Assembly: GCF_027158205.1 (NCBI RefSeq)
Contig: NZ_JAPVLU010000047.1
Coordinates: forward strand, 1 to 64,000
Direction: 5' to 3'
Source: Streptomyces sp. H39-S7
Lineage (GTDB): Bacteria > Actinomycetota > Actinomycetes > Streptomycetales > Streptomycetaceae
DNA length: 64,000 nt
Within the stretch, counting starts at the first letter, position 1. The number at the start of each line of letters is the position of its first letter. Below, piece by piece: positions 33,358 to 41,734 of this stretch. Both the position numbers and the translations under genes were made by a program. A model generated the notes under the pieces. That model saw only the letters and a program-made list of their open reading frames with translations. It did no database searches and was not told the origin of the DNA.

Positions 33358-34313
33358 ACCTTGCCTCGTCCGTGCCCCGCGTCCAGGTGCCGCATGGCGT
33401 CGGCGGCGGCGCTCAGCGGGTACGTCCGGTCGATGACCGGGGTGAGCCTGCCCTCCTCGATGAGCTCCGCCAGGAACCGCAGGTCCTTCTCGCGCTGCAC
33501 GGACATGAGCCCGCGCAGCCGCTGCCGCAGGAAGGGGGAGAGCAGCATCGCCCGCAGTTGGCGGTCCGAGCCCTGCAGCCACCGGCCGCCGCCTTCGGCG
33601 CCGACGATGACGAGCGTTCCCCGGGGGGTGAGGGCCCGCCGCAGCAGTGACAGGGGGCGGTTGCCGCCGGTGTCGAGGATGAGGTCGTACCGCCGTACAC
33701 CGTCCGCGAAGTCCTCCTGGGTGTAGTCGATCACCTCGTCCGCTCCGAGGGAGCGGACGAGGTCGGTCTTGGCGGTGCTGCAGACGCCGGTGACCCGCGC
33801 TCCGAAGGCCTTCGCCAGTTGCACCGCGAACGTCCCCACGGCACCTCCGGCCCCGATGACCAGCACCGACTGGCCGGACTGGATCCGCCCCCGGTCCCGG
33901 AGGCCCTGCAGGGCGGCGACGCCGGAGCTGGGTACGGCCGCGGCCTGTTCCGCGGTGAGGTTCGCCGGCTGGTGCGTGATGCGGTCCTGCCGGGCGCACG
34001 CGTACTCGGCGAAGGAGCCGTCGCAGGTGCCGAAGACCTCGTCGCCCGGCCGGAACCGGGTCACGTCGGCGCCGGCCTCTTCGACGCTCCCCGCCACGTC
34101 CATCCCGCGGACGCGGGCCTTGGGCCTGCGCAGCCCGTAGCCGAAGACGCGGATCAGGTACGGCAGGCCGGTCATGACGTGCCGGTCCCCGACGCCGGCG
34201 CTCGCGGCCCGCACGCGCAGGCGCACCTCCCCGGCCCCGACCGCGGGCGGCTCGATGTCCCGGACTTCGAGGACATCGGCCGACCCGTAGCTGTCCTGGA
34301 CAACCGCCTTCAT
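33339..34313 (-). CDS. medium-chain NAD(P)-dependent alcohol dehydrogenase / quinone oxidoreductase
   Basis: The 324-residue protein has an N-terminal GroES-like domain (MKAVVQDSYGSADVLEVRDI, RGMDVAGSVEEAGADVTRFR, PGDEVFGTCDG) and a Rossmann domain with SVLVIGAGGAVGTFAVQLAK. The usual catalytic-zinc cysteine of alcohol dehydrogenases is missing (the loop reads GDRHVMTG), so it belongs to the zinc-independent quinone-oxidoreductase branch. It should reduce quinones or enones with NADPH. Its ATG overlaps the stop of the XRE regulator (ATGA), making a three-gene operon with the regulator and the membrane protein upstream. Confidence 0.85.
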   Translation of the reverse strand: MKAVVQDSYGSADVLEVRDIEPPAVGAGEVRLRVRAASAGVGDRHVMTGLPYLIRVFGYGLRRPKARVRGMDVAGSVEEAGADVTRFRPGDEVFGTCDGSFAEYACARQDRITHQPANLTAEQAAAVPSSGVAALQGLRDRGRIQSGQSVLVIGAGGAVGTFAVQLAKAFGARVTGVCSTAKTDLVRSLGADEVIDYTQEDFADGVRRYDLILDTGGNRPLSLLRRALTPRGTLVIVGAEGGGRWLQGSDRQLRAMLLSPFLRQRLRGLMSVQREKDLRFLAELIEEGRLTPVIDRTYPLSAAADAMRHLDAGHGRGKVVITVM

Positions 34314-34543
34314 GACTTCTCTCCTTCGTCGTCCGGGTACTGGAACACCTCGCCGAGCGGCACCGCGAAGGCGCGTGCGATCTGGAACGCCACTTCGAGG
34401 GATGGTGAGTAGCGGCCCTGTTCGATCGCGATGACGGTCTGCCGGGTGACGCCGATGCGGTCCGCGAGATCAGCCTGGGTCATCTCGGCGTTCACGAACC
34501 GCAGGCGCCGGATGTCGTTGGTGACCCTGGTCGGCTTTCCCAC
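34310..34543 (-). CDS. small XRE-family (Cro/CI-type) helix-turn-helix regulator
   Basis: The 77-residue protein is almost only a Cro/CI HTH: NDIRRLRFVNAEMTQADLAD, RIGVTRQTVIAIEQGRYSPS, then LEVAFQIARAFAVPLGEVF. This matches small YozG-like regulators that pair with a membrane protein. It starts at GTG 34543, two bases after the membrane protein stop, and overlaps the dehydrogenase start. It probably autoregulates the operon through the inverted repeat at 34992-35015. Confidence 0.85.
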   Translation of the reverse strand: MGKPTRVTNDIRRLRFVNAEMTQADLADRIGVTRQTVIAIEQGRYSPSLEVAFQIARAFAVPLGEVFQYPDDEGEKS

Positions 34544-34545
34544 GG

Positions 34546-34965
34546 CTAGAACCCCCGTCGGTAGGCGACGAGTTTCACCGTGGTCCCGCAGAGCGCCGAC
34601 AGGACGAACGCGAGGTAGATCGCGTTGGCGATCCAGAAGTGGTCGACCTCCGCCATGGCCAGGCCGAGCGGCGCCACGACGCCGACGCCGAGGACGATGC
34701 CGCCGACGTACTCGCCGAGCCGGTGAATCTCCCGGTCCCGCTGGTCGCTCCTGCCGGCCTCCGTGGGCCAGGCGGCGGAGATCGCGACGTGGCCCACGAT
34801 CGACGCCGTGATCGCGGCGCCGATGGCCAGGAGCATCGGCGTCACGTAAGCGACCGTGTTCAGCGGGACGCCCTGCGCTCTGCCGAGGACGGCCACCAGA
34901 TAGCCCGCGTACCCGCCGATCGCGACCACCGCGTAGACCCAGGCGTTCTTCTCGTCGAATGACAT
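34546..34965 (-). CDS. four-helix membrane protein paired with the XRE regulator
   Basis: The 139-residue protein has four predicted helices (AWVYAVVAIGGYAGYLVAVL, VAYVTPMLLAIGAAITASIV, EYVGGIVLGVGVVAPLGLAM, ANAIYLAFVLSALCGTTVKL). Its order before a small Cro/CI-type regulator is common in Gram-positive bacteria (DUF2178-like pairs), but the function is unknown. ATG 34965 is used; an in-frame ATG three codons upstream is possible. It leads the operon with the regulator and a quinone oxidoreductase. Confidence 0.75.
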   Translation of the reverse strand: MSFDEKNAWVYAVVAIGGYAGYLVAVLGRAQGVPLNTVAYVTPMLLAIGAAITASIVGHVAISAAWPTEAGRSDQRDREIHRLGEYVGGIVLGVGVVAPLGLAMAEVDHFWIANAIYLAFVLSALCGTTVKLVAYRRGF

Positions 34966-34991
34966 GCCATGAATGTATGGAAGAGCAGACA

Positions 34992-35015
34992 CGATGTCTA
35001 TCATTCTTGACATCG
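34992..35015. promoter_or_regulatory. probable operator of the XRE operon
   Basis: CGATGTC (34992-34998) and GACATCG (35009-35015) form a perfect 7-bp inverted repeat with a 10-base AT-rich centre (TATCATTCTT), 27 bases before the membrane protein ATG. The half-site spacing of 17 bases fits a dimeric Cro/CI-type regulator. Confidence 0.5.
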
Positions 35016-35253
35016 CATCTCGTGGACGGCACGTCGACGTCAGATCTGGTTCAGGGCTGCGGGTCAGGCCTGGGGGTGTCCTGCCCGGCGCCGCCGACGG
35101 GTGAGGGCGAAGGCGGTCCCGAGGGAGCTGACGAGGCCGATGCCCACGCCGCCGGCCGGCCGAAGGCCGCCCTTCGGTGACGCTGCCTGTTGTAGCGTCT
35201 GCGTATCGTGGATTCGTGGGGCCCCGTGGGCTGCGGTCGGGAGGCTGACGCAC

Positions 35254-36219
35254 GTGAAGTTGTCCGTGTCGCTGGGCTATTGGCAGGACCGGCCGCCCGA
35301 GGAGGCACTGCTGACGGCGGCCGTCGCCGAGCACCACGGCTACGAAGAGCTGTGGCTCGGCGAGATGGCCACGTACGACGTGTTCGCCCTCGCCACCGCC
35401 GTCGCGTTACGCACCCGGAGCATCCCGCTGACCGTCGGCCCGCTCGCCGTGGCCGTACGCGACCCGATGACGATCGCGCGCGGGGTCGCCTCGGTGGCCG
35501 CCCTCACCGGGCGGCGGGTGGACGTGGCGATCGGCAGCTCCAGTCCGGTCGTCGTCGAGCAGTGGCACGGCCGCTCGCACCGGCGCAGCGGAGTGGCGCT
35601 GCGGGAGTCGGCGATCGCCCTGCGGCAGTTGCTGGACGGGGAGCGGACCACCTCGCCGGGTGAGGTCGTGAGCACCAGCGGGTACCGGCTGCGGCTGCCG
35701 GCCCCGAAGTCGCAGCTGACGGTGGCCGCCTTCGGCCCCGTCGCGGTCCGCACGGCGGCCGCGTTCGCCGACCGGATGGTGCTGAACCTCCTCACGCCGG
35801 CCTCCGCGGCGACGCTGATCGGACGGATGCGGGCCGAGGCCGGTGCGCTGGGACGTCCGTCGCCCCGGGTGGCCGCCTGGGTGACGGCCGCCGTCGACCC
35901 GTCCCCCGAGGCGCTGGAGCAGTTGCGGCGCGGCGTGGTGGGCTACCTCGCGGCGCCCGGCTACGCCGAGATGTTCGTCGAGGCCGGTTTCGGGGAGGTC
36001 GTGGAGTTCGCACGGTCCCGGCCGCATCCGCGGGAGCTGCTGGCGGCGGTTCCGGGCGAACTGATGGCCGCGGTCGGGCTGGTCGGCGACCTGGACGCGG
36101 TCCGGGCCAGGCTCGCGGAGTACGCGGCGGCGGGAGTGGACGAGATCGCGGTCGTCGCGTCGAGCACGGACGCCGACCCGGGGGGCGAGCGGACGCTCGC
36201 CCTGCTGCGGGACCGGTAG
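35254..36219 (+). CDS. LLM-class (probably F420-dependent) oxidoreductase with a TTA codon
   Basis: The 321-residue luciferase-like barrel begins MKLSVSLGYWQDRPPEEALL and has YEELWLGEMATYDVFALATA and a V-x-I-G-S loop (RRVDVAIGSSSPVVVEQWHG), typical of MSMEG-type F420 enzymes. GTG 35254 has GGAGG 9 bases upstream. Codon 52 is TTA, the only in-frame TTA I found in the window, so translation should need the bldA leucyl-tRNA. The next two genes follow closely (41 bases, then an overlap), giving a three-gene operon with an acyl-CoA ligase and a carotenoid-type oxygenase. Substrate unknown, possibly an aromatic acid derivative. Confidence 0.8.
   Translation: MKLSVSLGYWQDRPPEEALLTAAVAEHHGYEELWLGEMATYDVFALATAVALRTRSIPLTVGPLAVAVRDPMTIARGVASVAALTGRRVDVAIGSSSPVVVEQWHGRSHRRSGVALRESAIALRQLLDGERTTSPGEVVSTSGYRLRLPAPKSQLTVAAFGPVAVRTAAAFADRMVLNLLTPASAATLIGRMRAEAGALGRPSPRVAAWVTAAVDPSPEALEQLRRGVVGYLAAPGYAEMFVEAGFGEVVEFARSRPHPRELLAAVPGELMAAVGLVGDLDAVRARLAEYAAAGVDEIAVVASSTDADPGGERTLALLRDR
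35407..35409 (+). promoter_or_regulatory. TTA leucine codon (bldA-dependent translation)
   Basis: The codon series GTC GCG TTA CGC ACC is in frame with GTG 35254 (49 codons to GTC). In Streptomyces, UUA is read only by the tRNA from bldA, which becomes active late in growth, so the TTA gene and possibly its operon would be developmentally controlled. Confidence 0.75.
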
Positions 36220-36260
36220 ACCGCGGGTCGGTCGGCCGGTCGCTGAGGGAGAGAGCGCAT

Positions 36261-38009
36261 ATGGGGGCATGGAGACTGCATCCGGCCGAGCGGGTCGCCG
36301 AGTACACCGCGGCGGGCTGGTGGGACGGCGAGACCACGGAGTCGCTGCTGCGGGAGCGGGTGCGGGCGCACCCCGGACGGCTCGCGCTCGTCGATCCGCT
36401 GAACAAACCGGACCTGATGGGCCGGCCGGTCCGCAGGCTGAGCTGGGCCGAACTCGACGCGGACGTGGACCGCTTCGCGGCCGTGCTGCTGCGGCACGGC
36501 ATCGGCCAGGGCGACGTGGTGGGGGTGCAGCTGCCCAACATCGTCGAGCTGGTGTCCGTCTACCTCGCCTGCTGGCGGATCGGGGTGATCGTCTCCCCGC
36601 TGCCGGTGCAGTACCGCGAGCACGAGACGGTGCAACTGGGCGCACTGGCGGACTTCACGGCGTTCATCACCGCCGAACGGGTCGGCGAGCGGGAGATCGC
36701 CGCCGAGGTCGACGGCCTGCGGCAACGACTCCCGCGGCTGCGGCTGCTGCTCGCGTACGAAGCGGCGGGCGGCGAGGGCGAGGGCGACGGCGCGAAGCTC
36801 CCGCCCGGGGCGGTATCGCTCGACGCCGAACTGCGGTCGCCGTACGACCCCGCCGACGTCGCCGCGTACACCCGCGAGCACCCCGTCGACCCGAACGACT
36901 GCGTCACCATCTGCTGGACCTCGGGCACCGAGAGCACCCCGAAGGGGGTGCCCCGCTGCCACAACGACTGGCTGGCCATCGCCTGGACGTGTCTGGAAGC
37001 GCCGAGGATGACGGCGGACGATGTGCTGCTCAACCCCTTCCCGATGGTCAACATGGCGGGTTTTGGCGGGCTCTTCCTGCCGTGGCTGCGGACCGGGTGC
37101 GTTCTCGTCCAGCACCACCCGTTCGACCTGCCGGTGTTCCTCCGCCAGATCGCCGAGGAGCACGTCACGTACACCGTCGCGCCCCCGGCGCTGCTGACCA
37201 TGCTGCTCGCCCGGGAAGAACTCCTCGCGAGCACCGACATCTCGTCACTCACCCGGATCGGCTCGGGCTCGGCGCCGCTCTCCCCGGCGATGGTGCGCGG
37301 CTGGCAGGAGCGGTACGGGATCGGCGTCATCAACTTCTTCGGGTCGAACGAGGGCACGGGGATGCTCACCGACCCGTACGACGTGCCGGATCCGGAGGAG
37401 CGGGCACGGTACTTCCCCCGGTACGGCGTGCCCGGCGTCGAGTGGTCCACCCGCGGCGCCCGCTGGACGAAGGTGCGGATCGTGGACACCGCGACGGGCG
37501 CGGACATCGAGGAGCCGGGCCGGCCGGGGGAGCTGCGGATCAAGAGCCCGCAGGTCTTCGCGGGCTATCTGAAGGGCACCGACCTGCCCAGCCCCTTCGA
37601 CGACCGGGGATACCTCAGGACGGGCGACGTCTTCGAGATCGCGGGCGATCGTGGTCAGTTCCTGAAGTACGTGGACCGGGCGAAGGACGTGGTGATCCGC
37701 GGCGGGATGAACATCGCCCCCGCGGAACTGGAAGAGCTCATCGCCGGACATCCCGCGGTGGCCGAGGTCGCGGTCGTGGGCTATCCCGACGAGGTGCTGG
37801 ACGAGAAGATCTGCGCGGTGGTCGTGGCCCGCTCCCCGCTCGTGCTGGAAGATCTGGTCGGCTACCTCAAGGAACGGCACATCGCCTCGTACAAACTGCC
37901 CGAACGGCTCGAACTCCGTGACGAACTGCCGCGCAACCCCGTCGGCAAGGTGCTGAAACGGGTGCTGCGCGCCTCCGTCGTGGAAGAGGAGAGAACCCAT
38001 GGACGTTGA
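36261..38009 (+). CDS. AMP-forming acyl-CoA synthetase / aryl-CoA ligase
   Basis: The 582-residue adenylating enzyme has the P-loop TSGTESTPKGVP (Thr220-Lys228 region), the aromatic-site segment MVNMAGFGGLFLPWL, VINFFGSNEGTGM before the A5 motif, YLRTGDVFEIAGDRGQFLKY and VDRAKDVVIRGGMNIAPAEL (A7-A8), and the catalytic lysine near NPVGKVLKR. It should form an acyl-CoA through an acyl-adenylate. The N-terminal stretch YTAAGWWDGETTESLLRERV is strikingly like that of the DHB-AMP ligase at 57829, so the acceptor acid may be aromatic. Its end overlaps the carotenoid-oxygenase start by 11 bases. Confidence 0.85.
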   Translation: MGAWRLHPAERVAEYTAAGWWDGETTESLLRERVRAHPGRLALVDPLNKPDLMGRPVRRLSWAELDADVDRFAAVLLRHGIGQGDVVGVQLPNIVELVSVYLACWRIGVIVSPLPVQYREHETVQLGALADFTAFITAERVGEREIAAEVDGLRQRLPRLRLLLAYEAAGGEGEGDGAKLPPGAVSLDAELRSPYDPADVAAYTREHPVDPNDCVTICWTSGTESTPKGVPRCHNDWLAIAWTCLEAPRMTADDVLLNPFPMVNMAGFGGLFLPWLRTGCVLVQHHPFDLPVFLRQIAEEHVTYTVAPPALLTMLLAREELLASTDISSLTRIGSGSAPLSPAMVRGWQERYGIGVINFFGSNEGTGMLTDPYDVPDPEERARYFPRYGVPGVEWSTRGARWTKVRIVDTATGADIEEPGRPGELRIKSPQVFAGYLKGTDLPSPFDDRGYLRTGDVFEIAGDRGQFLKYVDRAKDVVIRGGMNIAPAELEELIAGHPAVAEVAVVGYPDEVLDEKICAVVVARSPLVLEDLVGYLKERHIASYKLPERLELRDELPRNPVGKVLKRVLRASVVEEERTHGR

Positions 38010-39480
38010 GATCGTCGGACGCGCCCTGTCGACCCTGCCGGAGGACGACGACCACCCGTACCGCACCGGCCCCTGGCGTCCGCAGACCACCGAATGGCGG
38101 GCGGACGACCTGGAGGTGACCGGCGAGATCCCGGCCGACCTCGAAGGCGTCTACCTGCGCAACACCGAGAACCCGGTGCACCCCGCCATCTCGCTGTACC
38201 ACCCCTTCGACGGCGACGGCATGGTCCATGTGGTGGGCTTCCGCGACGGAAAGGCCTTCTACCGCAACCGCTTCGTGCGCACCGACGGCTTCACCGCGGA
38301 ACAGGAGGCGGGAAAGGCACTGTGGGCGGGCATCGCCGAGCGTCCCGCGCTGTCGCTGCGCGAGGACGGCTGGGGTGCGCGCACCCGGATGAAGGACGCC
38401 TCCAGCACCGACATCGTCGTCCACGCCGGTCAGGCACTGAGCAGTTTCTGGCAGTGCGGGGACCTCTACCGGCTGGACCCGCTCACCCTGGAGACCATCG
38501 GCAAGTCCCCCTGGGCGCCGGACTGGGGCGTCTCCGCGCACACCAAGGTCGACGGCCGCACGGGCGAACTGCTCTTCTTCAGCTACGCCACCGAGGCGCC
38601 CTATCTGCGCTACGGGGTGGTCGGCCCGGACAACCGCCTGAAGCACCTCACCGATGTCCCGCTGCCCGGCCCGCGACTGCCGCACGACATGGCCTTCACC
38701 GAGAACTACACGATCCTCAACGACTTCCCGCTGTTCTGGGACCCGGCCCTGATCGCCCAGGGCAAGTACGCCTCCCGCTTCCACCGCGACCTGCCGAGCC
38801 GCTTCGGGGTCGTCCCCCGCCACGGCACCGAGGTCCGCTGGTTCGAGGCCGACCCGACGTACGTCCTGCACTTCGTCAACGCCTACGAGGACGGCGACGA
38901 GATCGTCGTCGACGGCTTCCACCAGGGCTGCCCCGAGCCTGCCGACCCGGGCGGGAAGGGCGTCTACCAGCGGATGTTCCGCTTCCTGGCACTGGAACGG
39001 ATGGAGACCCGGCTGCACCGCTGGCGGCTGAACCTGGTGACCGGGCAGGCGAAGGAGGAACGGCTCAGCGAGCGCTTCACCGAGTTCGGGATGATCAACC
39101 CGAACCTCGGCGGACAGCCGTACCGGTACACCTACGCCGCCACCCAGCGTCCGGGCTGGTTCCTCTTCGACGGCATCGTCCGGCACGATCTGCACACCGG
39201 GAGCGAGGAGCGGTACGCGCTGCCCGAGGGCGTGTACGGCAGCGAGACCGCCATGGCCCCGCGCCCCGGCGCGACCGCGGAGGACGACGGCTACCTCATC
39301 ACGCTGACGACCGACATGAACGCCGACCGTTCCGAATGCCTCGTGTTCGACGCGGCCCGCCTCACCGACGGGCCGATCGCCCGGGTGCGGCTGCCGGAAC
39401 GGATCTCCAGCGGGACGCACTCGACGTGGGCGGCCGGCTCCGCACTGCCGGGCTGGCGCGACGGGGCGGACGTTCTGTGA
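37999..39480 (+). CDS. carotenoid-oxygenase family protein (RPE65/CCD/lignostilbene dioxygenase type)
   Basis: The 493-residue beta-propeller enzyme keeps all four iron-binding histidines: His181 (SAHTKVD), His229 (PHDMAFT), His291 (LHFVNAYE) and His474 (GTHSTW), and the family opening GEIPADLEGVYLRNTENPVH. It has no signal peptide, so it is cytoplasmic. Such non-haem iron enzymes cleave C=C bonds in carotenoids, stilbenes or phenylpropenes. No carotenoid genes are nearby, and it is translationally coupled to an acyl/aryl-CoA ligase, so a phenylpropanoid substrate is more likely than a carotenoid. A second, exported homologue is at 59572. Confidence 0.88.
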   Translation: MDVEIVGRALSTLPEDDDHPYRTGPWRPQTTEWRADDLEVTGEIPADLEGVYLRNTENPVHPAISLYHPFDGDGMVHVVGFRDGKAFYRNRFVRTDGFTAEQEAGKALWAGIAERPALSLREDGWGARTRMKDASSTDIVVHAGQALSSFWQCGDLYRLDPLTLETIGKSPWAPDWGVSAHTKVDGRTGELLFFSYATEAPYLRYGVVGPDNRLKHLTDVPLPGPRLPHDMAFTENYTILNDFPLFWDPALIAQGKYASRFHRDLPSRFGVVPRHGTEVRWFEADPTYVLHFVNAYEDGDEIVVDGFHQGCPEPADPGGKGVYQRMFRFLALERMETRLHRWRLNLVTGQAKEERLSERFTEFGMINPNLGGQPYRYTYAATQRPGWFLFDGIVRHDLHTGSEERYALPEGVYGSETAMAPRPGATAEDDGYLITLTTDMNADRSECLVFDAARLTDGPIARVRLPERISSGTHSTWAAGSALPGWRDGADVL

Positions 39481-39504
39481 CGGGCGCTTCGTAGGGGACG
39501 GGAG

Positions 39505-40176
39505 TCACAGGCTGCGGCCGTTCCGGGAGAAGTGCTGGTAGTCGGGGTTGTCCCAGCGGCCGCCCCACTGCCAGCCGATGGCCTGCATGGCGCTGTGCAC
39601 GACGTCGCCCGGCTGGATCATCCCCGGCACGGACTCCCCGCGGTCGAGGAAGCGCTCGGCGTCGCCGGGGTGGACGTCGCCGTTGACGTCGACATAGGGA
39701 TTCTCGGCGGTGTTGATGTCGATGGCGTCGCCGTAGGAGTGCTGCGACTGCGTTCCCGGGTCCCCGGTGACCTGGCGGCAGTTGAAGGCAGAGGTGTTGT
39801 CGGCCGCCATCGCGGCCTCGTCGTCGCCGTGGAAATCGGCCATCACCTGCATCCGCGCGATGGGGAAGCGGGCGGCGAATGCCTTGGTGAAGACGCCCAC
39901 CACGGGGTCGACGACGTTCTTGTGGACGATCAGCTCGCCGCGGTGCACCACCCCGTCGTAGCCCCAGTGGTTCATCCGGATCAGCCGCAGGTCGTCCGGC
40001 CCCACCGGGCAGCCGGCGCGGTAGGTGTCGACGAGCTTCTCCGGCGGGACGGACTCGACGATGGCGTCGAGGGCCGGTTCCGGCGCGGCGACCGCGGCCT
40101 GGGGCCAGCCGCCGAGCAGCGCGGCGATCAGTGCCGGAGCCGCCAGGCGGTGGGCCGTACTTCGAGAAGGACGCAT
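39505..40176 (-). CDS. secreted M15-type (VanY-like) carboxypeptidase
   Basis: The 223-residue protein has a Sec signal peptide (about 1-31, AAVAA cut) and a C-terminal M15 metallopeptidase domain with zinc ligands His146 and Asp153 (SQHSYGDAIDIN) and His215 (DYQHFS). These enzymes cleave peptidoglycan stem peptides, D-Ala-D-Ala or L-Ala-D-Glu bonds. It has an extra N-terminal segment (DDLRLIRMNHWGYDGVVHRG) with the family strand. ATG 40176 lacks a clear ribosome site; a TTG at 40209 is possible. It converges on the carotenoid-oxygenase gene. Confidence 0.82.
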   Translation of the reverse strand: MRPSRSTAHRLAAPALIAALLGGWPQAAVAAPEPALDAIVESVPPEKLVDTYRAGCPVGPDDLRLIRMNHWGYDGVVHRGELIVHKNVVDPVVGVFTKAFAARFPIARMQVMADFHGDDEAAMAADNTSAFNCRQVTGDPGTQSQHSYGDAIDINTAENPYVDVNGDVHPGDAERFLDRGESVPGMIQPGDVVHSAMQAIGWQWGGRWDNPDYQHFSRNGRSL

Positions 40177-40347
40177 GTGGGGAGGGGTACCAGGCACGGC
40201 CGCGGCCAATCGGCTGCGGCAGCCGGGTCGCCCGTGCGGCGCACCGCACCCGGCACCCCCGACCCGAACGGCCCACTGCGCCCAGGCGCTCCCATGACCC
40301 GCCGGACGCGCGGTGGTTGACGTGCGGAGCCGATTGCAACACTATTC

Positions 40348-40363
40348 CACTACTGAACTAGTG
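40348..40363. promoter_or_regulatory. probable GntR-family operator
   Basis: CACTA (40348-40352) and TAGTG (40359-40363) form an inverted repeat around CTGAAC, 17 bases before the GntR-type start, overlapping the likely -10 region behind TTGCAA (40334-40339). Confidence 0.45.
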
Positions 40364-40379
40364 AAAGGGTGATGCGGGC

Positions 40380-40808
40380 GTGATCGAGTACCGCATCGAC
40401 CGCCGCAGCGGCGTGTCCACGTACCAGCAGATCGTCCTCCAGACCAAGCAGGCCCTACGGCTGGGCCTGCTGCTGCCGGGCGACAAACTCCCCACCGCGC
40501 GGGAGGTCGTCGAAGCGACAGCCATCAACCCCAACACGGTTCTCAAGGCCTACCGCGAACTCGACCGTGAGGGGCTGGTCGAACCCCGCCCCGGGCTGGG
40601 CACCTTCGTCCGGCGGTCCCTCGCCAGGCCCGGGGCGGAGGCGGACGGACCGCTGCGCGCCGAACTGGTCGGCTGGGTGGACCGGGCGCGCGAGGCGGGA
40701 CTGGAACGCGAGGACGTCACCGCTCTGGTGGCCTCCGTACTTGAACAGCGCTACGGGACCGGGGCCACCCCGGACGCACCCGCGCGGAACATCGAGGGGG
40801 ACGCATGA
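40380..40808 (+). CDS. GntR-family (YtrA-type) transcriptional regulator
   Basis: The 142-residue protein has the short GntR winged helix (SGVSTYQQIVLQTKQALRLG, LLLPGDKLPTAREVVEATAI, NPNTVLKAYRELDREGLVEP RPGLGTFV) and a short C-terminal helix, as in YtrA regulators that control ABC exporter operons. It starts at GTG 40380 and overlaps the ATPase gene by four bases. It should repress its own operon until an envelope stress or antibiotic acts. Confidence 0.85.
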   Translation: MIEYRIDRRSGVSTYQQIVLQTKQALRLGLLLPGDKLPTAREVVEATAINPNTVLKAYRELDREGLVEPRPGLGTFVRRSLARPGAEADGPLRAELVGWVDRAREAGLEREDVTALVASVLEQRYGTGATPDAPARNIEGDA

Positions 40809-41734
40809 GGGATCCGGCAGAAGACCGGCGGACGGCGGTGGAGGCGGCCGGCCTGGGCATGGGGTACCGGCGGGAGTGGGCACTGCGGGAGTGCGCCTTC
40901 CGGATCCCGGCGGGCCGGGTGTGCGGGGTGGTGGGCCCCAACGGCGCGGGCAAGAGCACCCTGCTGGCGCTGGCCGCGGGGCTGTTGCGGCCGACCGAAG
41001 GCACCATCCGGACGTTCGGCCGTCACGCGGACGACCCGGAGCAGCGCCACCTCGTGGCCTTCGTCGGCCAGGACAAGCCGCTCTACCCGCGCTTCACGGT
41101 CGCGGAGACGCTGCGCCTGGGCCGTGAACTGAATCCGCGCTGGGACGCGGGCCGCGCCCAGCGCGTCGTCGACCAGGGCGACCTCGACCCCGGGGCGCGG
41201 ATCGGATCGCTCTCCGGCGGCCAGCGCACCCGCGTCGCCATGGCGTTGGCCCTGGGCAAGCGCCCCGAACTGCTGCTGCTCGACGAACCCATGGCGGACA
41301 TGGATCCGCTCGCCCGCCATCAGCTCATGGGCACGCTGATGTCGGAGGCGGCGGAGCACAGCACCACCATCGTGATGTCCTCGCACATCCTCAGCGAACT
41401 GGAGAGCGTCATCGACTTCCTGCTGCTGGTCGACGCCGGCCGGGTGCGGCTGGCGGGTGAGGTGGAGGAGATCGTGCGAGCCCACCGGATCCTGGTCGGC
41501 GCGCACACCGGAACCGGAACACCGCTGGGACTGGCCGCCCACAGCGTCATCGAAACGCGGCACAGCGGACGCCAGTTCACCGCACTGATACGTCCCGAAG
41601 GGCCGGTCCTCGGCGCATGGCAGAGCAGCGAGCCGACTCTGGAGGAACTGCTCCTCGGCTATCTGCGCTCTCCGCTGGCCCCGTCGATGTGCACCGACAG
41701 CGCGCGCGTTCTCGAAACGGCGGTGACGTCATGA
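40805..41734 (+). CDS. ABC transporter ATP-binding protein
   Basis: The 309-residue ATPase has Walker A GPNGAGKST (44-52), signature LSGGQRTRVAMALALGKRPE, Walker B LLLLDEPMADMDP and the switch HIS in SSHILSELESVIDF. The C-terminal 80 residues form a short accessory domain. It overlaps the GntR gene before it and the permease gene after it (ATGA), so all three are one translationally coupled unit. It drives an exporter of the drug or peptide type. Confidence 0.9.
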   Translation: MRDPAEDRRTAVEAAGLGMGYRREWALRECAFRIPAGRVCGVVGPNGAGKSTLLALAAGLLRPTEGTIRTFGRHADDPEQRHLVAFVGQDKPLYPRFTVAETLRLGRELNPRWDAGRAQRVVDQGDLDPGARIGSLSGGQRTRVAMALALGKRPELLLLDEPMADMDPLARHQLMGTLMSEAAEHSTTIVMSSHILSELESVIDFLLLVDAGRVRLAGEVEEIVRAHRILVGAHTGTGTPLGLAAHSVIETRHSGRQFTALIRPEGPVLGAWQSSEPTLEELLLGYLRSPLAPSMCTDSARVLETAVTS

